Positions 11,857 to 28,200 of a DNA stretch of 64,000 bases are shown in pieces. The DNA comes from Psilocybe azurescens (Eukaryota > Basidiomycota > Agaricomycetes > Agaricales > Agrocybaceae): positions 124,001-188,000 of the forward strand of contig JAJIRX010000067.1 in NCBI GenBank assembly GCA_023853785.1, in the 5' to 3' direction. Both the position numbers and the translations under genes were made by a program. A model generated the notes under the pieces. It was not told the DNA's origin and did no database searches. It was given only the letters and a program-made list of their open reading frames with translations. Within the stretch, counting starts at the first letter, position 1; the number at the start of each line of letters is the position of its first letter.

Positions 11857-13620
11857 CTATGATGTAGTATTGGGCTCAGGGGCCTGCTTTGCCGATTCTG
11901 CTTCTGCGTGTGCAATCTCCTCCGCACTGGGAGCCGCCGCCGCCGCCGCCAGGCCATCGGAGGGCGCTTGGGCGTTTTTACCCTTTCCAGGCGGTGGTGG
12001 GTGGTAGACTTTTTCCTAAAAATAAAATGAAATAGTCAGTCCAACTCTTTTCGATAAAAAGACAGGAAAAAAAAGGAAAACACACCTTCTTCTTCTTCTT
12101 ATCCTTCGCATTCGGATCCGGATACGCCAGCTTCTCAATCTTCTGCCATTCCTCGTTCTCCTCAAACGCCCTTCTAATCGGGTCAAGCAGCCTTACGATT
12201 CCATTCGCCACCGCCTTCTTCAAATCTCCGGGGTGCAGGGTCTTCGCAGCGAAGTCGTCGACGATGGCGGCAAGGACGCGTAGTGAGTCGTGCCCCGAAC
12301 TTGGGGTCCCGCTCGATGCTGAACACGGTTCCTTCAGGTGCATCATCCGTGATGAAGGGGCGCTGGTCGCCGAGTCCTTCTTCGAGCAGCGTCCCGTTTC
12401 CGGCAGCCACAGCGGCCTTGCGCTCAAGGCGCAATTGACTGATGGGAATCAAGACGGCCTCCACGAACGCGAGGACGCCGTTGCCCTCAACGGTCCCCTC
12501 CTCGCAGAACGCGGCTTTCAGCTTCTTGCGCACGGTCTCGGCAGTGTCGAGGAAGTCGATCTTAGAGTTCGGGTCCGAGGCGGACATTTTGCCGCCGGCG
12601 AGCCCGGGCACCATGGCGTTCATGAGGTGTGCGCGTTTGGCGTAGCCGAGACGCGGGAGGTAGAGTTCTGCAAAGGTAAAGATCTTGCGCTGAATGGGAG
12701 AGTGAATTGGTCAGTACGATTTTAATATGATGATCTTGGTGAGTAAAGATGCGTACTTGATCAACACCACCGAATTGGAAGTCGACCCCGAGGTACTGTT
12801 CGTCAAGAGCCTGTAAGCCAGGGTACAACAGTCCACTAAGCAGTGCGCTATCGACCTGCTTTACCACCTCGGCTCCCGCCTTCTTGGCGTCGTGCTCGGT
12901 CACCGATGCGCAAAGTCTGTAGTTGTCCATGTTGTACTCCCTCGTGAGCTGGTAGGACGATCCCTCGACAAAGCGCAGGGTGGATGTGGGGATCCCGAGG
13001 GACTGGAAGACCGTGCGAAGGAGGAATTCGTAGTATTTTGTGCGGTGGGCGACTAGTTCGAGAGGCGCTTTCATGTTATCGAGGAATGCATGGATATCTG
13101 TGAAGTTCGATACATTGAGGTGAGTGAATTGCAGTGCGTAGCTTCGTGGGTTGCCAGTGATGCACAATGCGTTACGGGGTGGGTGAAAGATACACGACTA
13201 ACCTGCCAGCAGAATGGTGACCTGCAAATCAAAAATTCGAAAATACATGAATACTCCGAAATAGACACGAAGCCAGGTGTCAAATTGATCGACCACGTAC
13301 ATCAACGCCCGCTCGCAAGAAATCCGCGATTTTGGTCAATGGGACGAAGTATCCGATGTGTGCTGAACAACGTTAAGCAATGCACATTTGAAGGGGGTAA
13401 CCTAAATAATTGGCGTACGTCTTCCAGTGGGGGCAGTTCCTGTATGTATACATCAAAACTTAGAGTCGGTTCGAACAGAGATAGTGTGCTTGAAGATGGT
13501 ACGCGCCCCAGTAACATTTCGGCTGCCGTCCTCTGCGAGGACGCCTTTGATGATATCTGCACCGAGAACCTCTTGCAATCTCCGGGTGATGAGCTCGTAC
13601 TTTTCGTCTGGTGTCGCCAT
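11857..13620 (-). CDS. Cytosolic tyrosyl-tRNA synthetase, copy A
   Basis: Class I aminoacyl-tRNA synthetase that charges tRNA-Tyr in the cytosol. The minus-strand exons match the family in order: [14 protein letters not shown]; the HIGH-like region [29 protein letters not shown]; the tyrosine pocket with [17 protein letters not shown] and FQFGGVDQ; the KMSKS-like loop [17 protein letters not shown]; then the C-terminal [15 protein letters not shown] and a tail with seven alanines. Introns are short, and the gene is on the opposite strand to tRNA-Gly. Three sites lack a base compared with copy B: about 13532 (GAGGACGG), about 12295 (TTCGGGGC) and about 12270 (TCCTTGCC). The first garbles the K-C-Y-W-G segment. 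The other two lie about 25 nt apart and shift the frame between DPKFG and AAIVDDFA. It is either the functional gene with assembly indels or a decaying copy. Sequence homologous to copy B also covers about 150 bp upstream. Confidence 0.85.
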
Positions 13621-15155
13621 CAGTAGAAAGGATAGATCGAAGTAACTTGTAAACTTGACTTGGCTGCAAGATCGCAAAATCTTATCGAGTGACTCGATGC
13701 GGCAATTACCGTTAAAGCTATTATCGTTCTAAATAAATAGCTACAATTTGATCGTTTTCCGTATTCGGAGGTTGGACTTCAAATTTAAATGTTGGAATTG
13801 CCTTTGCACTTCCATTTGTACCTTTAGTCCAAGGATGGAGGATCGTCGAAAGATATTTTCCCGCCGCATAAATCAATGACGTCGTAGTCTTTGGGTGTCA
13901 TCTCGAGATCATCAGAGACGCACCGCACCAAAGCAAGTATAGATCGGCGTAGACCCCTTGTTAGCCTTTGGTCCTAGAGTGGCTATGAAAGAACACTATA
14001 CAGAATAAAGAACGATTGATTAGTTGTAGCCACTTTGTATGAGACTTATAATACGAATCACGCTACTAGTGCGTCACTACAGAGCCTCAAGTGTGTCAAA
14101 TCAGCTGCCTAAGCTTTAGACATATCATTTCTTCTACTGGTGTCTTCTGAATCGGTGTTGCACTGGCTAGCAGTCCTGAATTACCACACTTTCAATTGTT
14201 ATGACACGCTGTCGTAGCCTCCGGGAGCCGCACAGAAAGTGATGAAGGGATTTGTAGTTTCATTGATAGTATCGTACACGTTGTGCTCAATCGACAGGGC
14301 TCTAAGATAAATGTTACTAAAGGTTTGACGGAATACTATAATAAATGCCATGAGAAGAATGACACCCTGATGCACAGACTTAGAAGCATCTCTTTATTTC
14401 GGAAATAAAATGTAGTCGAGTGGAAACCACCGTCACAGCTAATATTCTTGGCTCCAAGCCGAAGCTCATGATGACCTTTAGCAATATCTACCGTACATGA
14501 CAAGCTCAAACGTGCTGCTATAGTACTTGCTAGTTCGAGCGAACGGAAATTGATAACTAAGAATTTAAAAACGCTCTTCTAGACCCTGTGGTACGTCTAT
14601 TCTCGGCTTCAGTGGCGAACCTAGAGCAGGAGAAGAAAAGGCAAAAAAAAACAGAAGTTCATGAGTCATCAGAGCCGGTTTCTTACCTTACGGAAACAAC
14701 TGTTCATTTACCTGGAACACTTACACTATGCAAGGAGAGGATTCTTATCAAGACGCACTCACAGATGGAAAAAGACTGCTTACCACTTACCTGGAGTCCT
14801 ACGTCTCTCAACCCGAGAAAGGATAGTAAAGACCACCAGATTCGACTGTAGACAGGAATTCTCGCTTCCAGTTAAAGGGGATCGCATGCTATCGTAGTTT
14901 CGGTAAAGATCTGCGCTCCGTGTAGCCCGACTGCCTAAAGCCGAAACTAGGACAGTATGATTCGGCCCGTCCTATCAGCTCCTCATATAAAAAGGACGAC
15001 GTCTCGTCAATATTCTTCAAGCTGCGCTTCCAATCTACAACTTATACAAACATTTCACAGTGCCGGTCGCTTGTATGTCGCTCCTTTAATTATCACTGTT
15101 GTTAATGCTCACACTGACTGTGTTCTAGAATTTCTTATTCTCTTCCACAATCAAC
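13621..15155. other. Intergenic, 1.5 kb
   Basis: The first 150 bp resemble the upstream region of TyrRS copy B (17642-17795), so the duplicated segment includes the promoter. The rest shows no gene. Overlapping open frames at 14588-14897 have no recognisable content. Confidence 0.4.
14986..14994 (+). promoter_or_regulatory. TATA box of the secreted-peptide locus
   Basis: TATAAAAAG lies 170 nt upstream of the ATG at 15156 on the same strand, leaving room for a 5' leader. It is a good match to a fungal TATA element. Confidence 0.4.
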
Positions 15156-15570
15156 ATGCATATCAAATCCGTCATCATTTCCACTGCTGCTCTCATCCCC
15201 CTCGTCTGCGCGAACCCGTATGTATACCTGCATGCTGTCATGTAGTCTGTTCTAACACCTCATTTTGATGAAGCATGTCATCCAACTACGGAAGCGAGAA
15301 CTAGCTGTAAGTCACTCCATTATGTGCATGCTAGCACATAACGGATACTGACGATTACTTATCTGAAGCCGTCGCAATGGTGTTCTCAAGTGCCCAAACT
15401 ATAATAACCAAATAATATGCAACACAACCCACTACTGCCCCCATCCCGGCGCCAGACCGACCCACATCCCGGGAAGCTATACTGGGAATGAAGCTTTTTT
15501 TTGTGCACTGATGGACGCAGATGCAAGTGCCTGTAATGACGGAGCTCGGAGCTCAGAGAATTTTATCTAG
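15156..15570 (+). CDS. Small secreted cysteine-rich protein, splicing uncertain
   Basis: Exon 1 (15156-15217) encodes MHIKSVIISTAALIPLVCANP, a clear signal peptide. The last exon (15369-15570) encodes a cysteine-rich segment with KCPNYNNQIICNTTHYCPHP and later FFCALM and SACND, six cysteines in all. Joining these two directly keeps the frame and gives 87 aa, but the intron would be 151 nt. Two introns of normal size (15218-15273 and 15307-15368) would instead include a 33-nt exon, which has an in-frame TAG at 15302-15304. So the transcript either skips this exon, or the gene is truncated after about 30 codons. A good TATA box lies upstream. The family is unknown; the pattern is that of small secreted proteins common in Agaricomycetes. 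Confidence 0.5.
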
Positions 15571-15825
15571 AAACCAGTTTTTGTATTGAATATACGGTTT
15601 ATTATCATAATTCTTGAGCAACCAAAACTGTGAAGCCATCAGAGGTACAAGCTGAAGTCTAACGCAGTAACATTTGATCATCTCACACTGGAACGCAATG
15701 TACAAAGTAAGGTATTGGTAATAATTGCCTCCAGAATGGATTACTATTTTCCATTGCGATGCTGACCGGTCGTTATTTGTGCTCTGTTTGCTGCCGAGAG
15801 TCCCGGCGCTTATCTTGCGACCATA

Positions 15826-15966
15826 TTATAAAGACCAACGTGGTTCATTTGGCCTCGGAGGAGAAGCAGAAATATTGGTGACTAAATTTTCAACTCTCTT
15901 CTTCAAGCGAGACACGAATCGAGAGCATGTCTGAAAAATATTTGCACGGCGCCATGAAGTCTGTGA
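15826..15966 (-). pseudogene. 3' tail of a kinase-like gene fused to TyrRS copy B
   Basis: The minus strand encodes WRRANIFQTCSRFVSRLKK followed by a Pro-rich end. This aligns residue by residue with WRRANVFQACSQFVSHWKR at the C-terminus of the kinase-like gene ending at 43969. It is the downstream half of the gene whose 5' part is at 17865-18298, with the TyrRS duplicate between them. Confidence 0.75.
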
Positions 15967-17641
15967 GCTCGTAGGGACCTGTTGCGTTGCAAATTTCGCT
16001 TCTGCATGTGCAGTTTCAGGAGAAACTGCTAGTGATGGTGCACCGGGCACCTGTGTGTTTTTGCCCTTGCCGGGTGGTGGAGGGTGGTATACCTTCTCCT
16101 AAAAGGAAAAGTGTTAATGCGCAGGCTCACTCCAAATCCTAAAACAAAATACACACCTTCTTCTTTTAGTATCCTTCGTAATTGGATCGGGATAGGCCAG
16201 TTTTTCAATCCTCTGCCATTCCTCGTTCTCTTCGAACGCCTTCCGGATTGGATTGAGCAGGCGCACGATGCCATCAGCCACTGCCTTCTTGAGGTCGCCC
16301 GGGTGCAAGTTCTTGCAAGCAAAGTCGTCGTGAATGGCGGAGAAAGAGGAGTAGTGCATTGTGCCTCCGAATTTAGGGTCCCGCTCGATGCTGAATACTG
16401 TGCCTTTCGGCGCGTCTTCCGTGATAAAGGGCCGCTGGTCGCCCATCCCTTCTTCCAGCAGCGTCCCAGAGCCCGCATCTACTGCCATCTTGCGCTCAAG
16501 GCGTAATTGACTGATAGGAATCAAGGCAGCCTCGACAAAGGCTAAAATACCATTTCCCTCGACCGTGCCCTCCTCGCAGAATGCAGCCTTCAGCTTCTTG
16601 CGCATGGTCTCGGCGGTGTCGAGGAAGTCAATCTTGGAGTTAGGGTCCGAGGAGGACATCTTGCCGCCGGAAAGCCCGGGCACCATGACGTTCATGAGGT
16701 GTGCGCGTTTGGCGTAACCGAGGCGCGGGAGGTAGAGTTCGGCGAAGGTGAAGATCTTGCGCTGAACGGGAGGGTGTAGTCGTCAGTGAGGTAATGATAA
16801 TGTGGGTGAGACGGAAAGGAAACAAATACTTGATCAACACCACTGAATTGGAAATCTACCCCAAGGTACTGTTCGTCGTGCTTCACGACCTCCGCCTCCG
16901 CCTTCTTGGCGTCGTGTTCGGTGACTGATGCACAGAGTCTGTAGTTGTCCATAGTATATTCCTTGGAGAGCTGGAAAGACGATCCCTCGACAAAGCGCAG
17001 AGTCGACGTTGGGATCCCGAGGGAGGTGAAGACAGCTCTAAGGAGGAACACGTAGTATTTTGTGCGGTGGGTGATTAGTTCGAGGGGAGCTTTCATGTTA
17101 TCGAGGAAGGCGTGAAGATCTGTACAGTTCGCGGCAATGAGATGGACAAGCTCATTCAAGGGGACATGTGTGCTGCTAGTAGTCGAAAGGGGTGAGACTA
17201 ACCTGCCAGCAAGATAGTAACCTGCATTTGTGTTATGCACAACCATGAATACTAGTCAATGTACACAAAGACAGATAAAATGACAATGGCCACATACATC
17301 AACTCCCGCTCGTAGAAAATCCGCGATTTTGGTCAATGGGACGAAGTAGCCGATGTGTGCTTTGAGAAACAATTAACATTTAGCTTCCAGCCAAGGTGCA
17401 CAGTTGAGTGAGATCTGGCTGAGCAATCTACGTCTTCCGGTTGGGGCAGTTCCTGCATGTATACACCAACATTTTAGCATTGGATTCGAATAGACAGACA
17501 TATAGTCAATAAATTGTAGTACGTGCCCCAGTAGCATTTCGGCTGCCGTCCTTCTGCGAGTATGCTTTTGATGATATCTACTCCGAGGGCATCTTTCAGT
17601 CTCCGGGTTATGAGCTCATACTTTTCGTCCGGTGTTTCCAT
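15826..17641 (-). pseudogene. Tyrosyl-tRNA synthetase copy B, damaged and fused to a kinase tail
   Basis: Second TyrRS gene, same strand and exon layout as copy A. It retains [60 protein letters not shown] and [17 protein letters not shown]. Three defects are visible. First, 17 codons are missing after EAEVVK: copy A has [18 protein letters not shown], copy B only H. That segment holds the Tyr and Gln equivalent to human Tyr166 and Gln170 of the tyrosine pocket. Second, one base is missing near 16165, shifting the frame before the last exon. Third, the C-terminus does not end like copy A. After about HAEAKFATQQ it runs in frame into SWRRANIFQTCSRFVSRLKK, which matches the end of the kinase-like gene at 42555-43969. 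The exon 1 donor keeps the frame only if a GC donor (GG|GCACGT, 17526) is used. Tyrosine charging is unlikely. Confidence 0.75.
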
Positions 17642-17864
17642 CGGTATGGAGGCTAGATCGAATGTAATTTGTAGACTTTGAAGTTCGCATTTACATCTTA
17701 TAGTCATCGAGGAATGACTCGATACAGGAGTTACCAGCGCCGTCCGACCCGCGTCAAAGCTATTAACGTTCAAAATAAAAATAGCTACAAGCTGATCACC
17801 GAGAGTCCCTTTTGACTCGCAGCAATAACGGACGGTCTTTAGTCATTAGGCCGAAGAATGACGT

Positions 17865-18298
17865 CCTGTTCGTTGGGAGGGTGGAGAACATCCAAAATGG
17901 GGACGCAATGGTTTATAGGATTAGCTGATAGCTTCTCAGAAGAAAGACACCGCGAGACGCCCTCCTCGTATGGATGCCCCTTTGTGAGCACTATCTTCAA
18001 AGCAATACGGATGCCCGTCGGTATATGAATGGCATCATTGACTTGTCCGTGCTTCGAGCTTTCACATCTGCATTATCTGCATTATCATCAGAGAAAGCTC
18101 TTAGCCTCAGTCTGCGTCCATCTTCGTTTGTGTAGTAAAGTGTTTGATCCACTGTCCACGAAGAGACCCAATGTGGAGAATAACGAGGTCGCAGCTGATA
18201 TCCTTGGCCTTTGAGGTAAACAAAATGAGTTCTCCAGAAATATTCTGAGGGTCCAAAACACCACCAGAATTGAATTCCTGCCCAACGGCTGTCAACAT
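17865..18298 (-). pseudogene. 5' fragment of an Agaricomycete kinase-like gene
   Basis: It begins MLTAVGQEFNSGGVL at 18298 and is colinear with the start of the gene at 42555 (MLTAADHEFNAGGVL). It continues through the first intron and the VAL-K strand region (IPTGIRIALKIVL) to a point equivalent to VLHPPNEQDVIL, near 17865, where similarity stops and the TyrRS copy B promoter begins. One base is missing near 18256 compared with the intact paralogue (GGTGTT-TTGG against GGTGTTCTTGG). The catalytic loop, DFG region and most of the C-lobe are absent. Confidence 0.75.
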
Positions 18299-18701
18299 GA
18301 TAGGAACTGGGAATGCTGTATCCTGTATGTGATAGTTAACAAGGACTCATAGTGACCATTGTGTTCAGCCATGGTAAATTTTGTATGTGACCATGTTGGG
18401 CCCTCGGCTCGTGTATGTGTTTTAATGCGTTTATCATTGCAAGTGTAAGTGGAGTGATTCCCCACCCCTCCCCAGATCCATCGAATCCTGGATATAGGCG
18501 GTTGCGTTCAAGCTGTTCTTATTCGAACTAAGTGGTTGCGTTTAGAAGCTGCTTACTTTCCGTGATCGGAAGTTGGACAGTCACAGTGGATTTAGCCTAA
18601 GTATGAACCAACTATGAACGTGTGGATGAGGAGCAAGAAACAGCTGACTTTATACCTCCAAGTATATTAACGTTATGAAATCAAAAAAAAAAAGGCCAAA
18701 T
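18299..18701. other. Intergenic between kinase fragment and MFS gene
   Basis: No gene seen. This holds the former upstream flank of the kinase fragment and the 3' flank of the transporter gene. Confidence 0.35.
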
Positions 18702-21247
<2,546 letters not shown>

Positions 21248-22746
21248 TGAAAGAAAAGGAAATGAAGAAGGCGGAGAAGGAGAAGGGAGATGAAAACTCT
21301 GCGGGAGCAAAAGTGAAAAGTACGCCAGGCAAAGTCACAGTTTATGTAGTGCTTCCATGGAATTCAGTTTGATTGATCTCATCGGGGGCCACGCAAAAAT
21401 GAAAGACAACTTCGAGAGGCACCAGGCTGAGTCGTAATGCGCAATTACACAAAGCTTCCTGACAGTCATTCCGTCACGGTCGTCCGCGAATAGAACTCCT
21501 AAGCATATGGCGCACATGGCGCTCCAGAGTTCCCCAGGATTCCTGAGCTCCGTTCAGTTTCATATTTCGCACATCGCCAGTAAAAATGATGGATCCATGA
21601 AAAGCACGCACCCTTGTGGGGATCCTGAAAATCCACGTTGCGAGAAGAAGACGGAAATCTGGACGATTTCGTGGCGAGTTGGGGTACTGGGTTCCCCATG
21701 TTGCATGTTGCATCGGCGATTTTTGCTAGTCCTGCGAGTAGGGTTGTGGGGCTGTTGTGGGGTGGTGACTTTGATGCGAAGGATTCGCGTTTTCTAAACG
21801 TGTAATAATGTCCGATTATCCATGTAGACGATTGGAGCCCTGGTGAGAGATAATCATGACGAAGAATGTAATGACGGCTCGGCACGCGCGCCAAAATTGA
21901 CCGTATATAAATAACACCAATCAACTCGGCTAAAACGTCCCCGAAGTTGTGGAGCACAGCAAGAGCACAGAGCATGGGTCTCGTCTTCATCAGAGTCGTG
22001 GACATTCCTCTAGAGATTCTTCTCTTCTCAACTGCCTTACATGACCATCTTCACAGAGTTAATAAGTTAGTTACGGAACAACAGTATAACAACTAGAATT
22101 TCTTGAATCAGTGATCGACATTATTCGAGTCCGATTATTATCAATAAAGCATCGGAGAATATAATTATTTCCTGGTGAGCCCAAGATGAACAGAGTTTGC
22201 CACGAGCGCACGAATTGGGTATTGACCAAAGAGTAAATTGCTAAAATACGGACCATTGCAAGTTAGTTTTCAGCTTCAATCTCCGACTACGTGACTATGC
22301 CGCGTTGCCGCTCTTCCCTGAGAACATGTATTACGGATAGTGTAAAGAAATATCACCAGACACGGGACTTCTGCAAATCTAACTGCGTGATTGATTAAGT
22401 AGAGTTGGACTACAGAACAACCTCATAGGCACTCAGCCTAATGAAATTATGAGGGTGAAATGGTACAGGTGACCGAAATATATCCACAGGTATGACTATG
22501 CCCATCCGCTACAGCACTTCAACAGTGCGTTTTTACTGAAAGTTGCCACTTGAAGCCTATGAACTCCAGATGTGGACGCAGCATATAGCCTAACAGGATA
22601 ATCCTATTAAAGCGGACCAGAACTTGAGCCTGAATGGTGGTTGCAGCAGCATGGTTGTAGAAAGAGGCACTACTTGGAAAATCTCCCTAACATTTCAAGT
22701 CTCGACGGCGTATGCCGGAGCGGCGATACATCATTCATAACGAATA
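21248..22746. other. Intergenic upstream of the MFS gene
   Basis: Contains the MFS promoter. A 168-codon minus-strand open frame at 21499-22005 has no recognisable motif and overlaps other frames; not called. Confidence 0.3.
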
Positions 22747-22916
22747 CAGTCGAACCTGCCATAACCCATACCTGTGATACCCCATAACCTGTAATAACCC
22801 ATAGGTGCGAGCTGCCACCAAACCGAAATATACACCAAAATTAACCTCTGATAACCCATGACCTGCCATAACCCATAGCCTGGGCCAAGGGGAATGGGTT
22901 ATGGCAGGTTCGACTG
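22747..22916. mobile_element. Pogo/Fot1-type MITE with TA target site
   Basis: A 170-bp element bounded by TA dinucleotides (22745-22746 and 22917-22918). Its ends are near-perfect inverted repeats of about 24 bp, CAGTCGAACCTGCCATAACC on the left and the reverse complement on the right. CAGT/ACTG termini with TA duplication are typical of pogo/Fot1-like members of the Tc1/mariner superfamily. There is no coding capacity. The interior is made of degenerate copies of a unit like CCTGNNATAACCCATA (at least five), so the TIR motif itself seems to have been iterated. Confidence 0.85.
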
Positions 22917-22918
22917 TA

Positions 22919-23971
22919 TAATGCTCCTTGAGGTAACCCCGGGTTGCGATGGGAGTTTCCAGATCGATTAATCCACACGTTTAGGTTTGGAATTGGCGAC
23001 TTGTACATACTTAGCAATATACATTCATGATTAGAAGATTTGGTCTACAAATTTAAGAATAACTCTACCGAGAGGAGAGGCCCTCTAGATTATTTTGATT
23101 TCTGTTCAGCGTTACAGCCATACCCATGGGAGCTCCATAAAGTGCTCTTGTGAATTTCTTCACTCTAAGCATGTTATCGTGAGAACGGCCTCGATTGCGC
23201 TGCGACTGGAGAGGCGTGGAATATGGTGCATGATCATATCAGAGAGATGCTTGCACATGTACTGATAAGTACTTCCGGAAACCGACGTTCAGAGAAATGG
23301 ACCGTGCCGGGTATCTGCTAGTATTACTTAAGTACTTGAGTAACGACGTTCTCCGAATAGGTGTTTGAAATCCCCCGGCGATTGTAATTTTAAAGTGCCA
23401 GGACCTATCTTGAACCTCAATAAGCTTGTGCAATCTTTGGGTTGCTTGATGTCATTCTATTCACCAGCACCCAGTGGTACCTCATCCTGGCCTTCCATTT
23501 GCATTGAATGACCCGACAGAAGAAAGGCTCCTGAAAGGGTTGGGATACAATAGAATCTTGAATCACAATCAAGTACACAGTATCTGGATTTCATGGATCG
23601 CTCCTTATTTCAAAAACGCCTTGTTCCGAAGGAGGAATAGCATCGACTCAGGTGGGTCATGATCCAACAAGGGGCCAGACGCCTGAGTCTCAACCTGTCC
23701 CAACTCTAAAAGACCAGGCGTGAAGCAAGGCCCTAAGGAAAAGAGGAAAAATTCTTTGCATCCGCCAACAAAGTTAAATCGGCATGAAACACTGCAATTC
23801 AGAAGCAGGCACGAACGGACCTGTTGGAGCATACAAAATGGAATCTATATATGTACATAACTCGACTATAGTAGGCCAATTAAGGAAGAAAGGAAGGAAG
23901 ATTATGAAGGACTCGGGTGAATTGTCGAAAAAGCAGGACTACCTGTTCGCAAAAATTGCGCGTTGAAATGA
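22919..23971. other. Intergenic between MITE and PRP43 3' end
   Basis: No convincing exon or RNA. Short ORFs near 23474-23832 lack features. Confidence 0.35.
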
Positions 23972-27068
<3,097 letters not shown>

Positions 27069-27640
27069 GATTATCTAGTCTATGGGATGTGGAGCAGAGA
27101 AATAGAAAGAGGAATCACCATTGCCGATTGCAGAGTCACAGTTGAGAGTTCAAGAAAAATACCAGTCACGTGTACGGGCCGGCGGATAGGGCTTTTGTGG
27201 AGTCTCTTCTCAGTTCCGTCAAAAGTTAAAACACCCCAAAAGTCAGCCAACAACTTGCCGAAAACACACGACATATTTCTCCTGAGCGTTTCTCTTTCTT
27301 GTTTAAGTCTCTAGATATGTATGGACTCTCCTTTATCTTTTATCTTCTGGTTATAAACTGGAACAAGTAAACCTACGCTGGCATGATTTGGTAAGTTGGA
27401 TTCAAAGCGATTTGAAGAAAGAATCATGACAACCTTAGTGAAGGGCATAGATCTGAATCACTACTTGGATACGATCCTAGTGCCAGCACCACTGGGCATC
27501 GGAAAATACAGATACTTTTAGTATCAGTTGGCGATAAGTGAACAGCCATACTATGTTATCTGTTCCTCATCAACTGCGGAATGTCTTGCAGAAGAGCCTA
27601 TGCGATGCGATATCAACGAGCTGAGAGACAGAAACATGGC
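27069..27640. other. Intergenic; divergent promoter region
   Basis: Separates PRP43 (transcribed left) from the duplicated alpha/beta block (transcribed right). The last 130 bases resemble the region upstream of beta2 (33050-33160), so the alpha and beta promoters share ancestry beyond the duplicated block. Confidence 0.5.
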
Positions 27641-27828
27641 GAGATTAACGTACTATTCTCGTGCACGGAATTGGATTTCCGAGTATGTGGGTAGTATGGC
27701 ATGTCCGGGCGCTTTCTATGGCCTCGAGGCGTCATCGCCTTGGGCCAGTGTACTCTCATGAGCTATATCAACTGATGGAAAAATGAATGGCATGGTTAGA
27801 TTACCTCCCACAGAAAAAGACTTTCGGG

Positions 27829-28200
27829 ATGAGAAGACCGGAGGGTCCTCGCTCGAGGGGCCTAACAGAGATAATCCACTATTCGCATCCTATAGGGGCC
27901 AACCCAACGACACCACAATGTTTTATCCAGTAATATCAGACATTCATGCGGCCACAGAAGAGTTGGTCCACAATATATAGGTATCTCAGTCTTCAAATTT
28001 CAAAAGTGCCATATAATTCAAGTACGCTATGGATTAGAACAATAATCATGACCTCTGTCAGCTCAGGAGAAAAGCAGAGACGATATGGTGCCAACTCGAG
28101 ACTATTTCCCTTGGTGTAGTATCCACAGATCAGCGTTTTATTTTGATCGGCAGGATATAATACATATTGTTCGAAATCCAAAGGAGGACCTATCCAGCGA
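27829..28200 (+). pseudogene. alpha1, degenerate copy of the alpha gene
   Basis: Same order as alpha2: an ATG-AGA-AGA start, a short exon encoding RDNPLFASYRGQPNDTTMFY, then the KAETIWCQLETISLGV exon. Differences from alpha2: one base is missing in the CTCGAGGGG stretch, shifting the frame. The codon before the intron 1 donor is TAG instead of TCG. About 0.55 kb is deleted so that GGTGT of exon 2 runs straight into the final-exon sequence (STDQRFILIGR). The promoter TATA is also degraded (TATATCA). Three independent lesions make this a real pseudogene rather than a sequencing artefact. Confidence 0.75.

Noticed and set aside
12264..12725. 153-codon plus-strand frame and similar long frames opposite TyrRS, PRP43 and septin
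   Set aside because: Antisense shadows of G/C-rich conserved exons.
12820..12875. The segment missing from TyrRS copy B looked like an intron in copy A (GT...AG ends)
   Set aside because: It encodes the conserved [10 protein letters not shown] segment of all TyrRS proteins, so it is exon in copy A and a deletion in copy B.
21499..22005. 168-codon minus-strand open frame upstream of the MFS gene
   Set aside because: No recognisable features; internal TATATAAATA on the opposite strand and no codon bias suggest chance.
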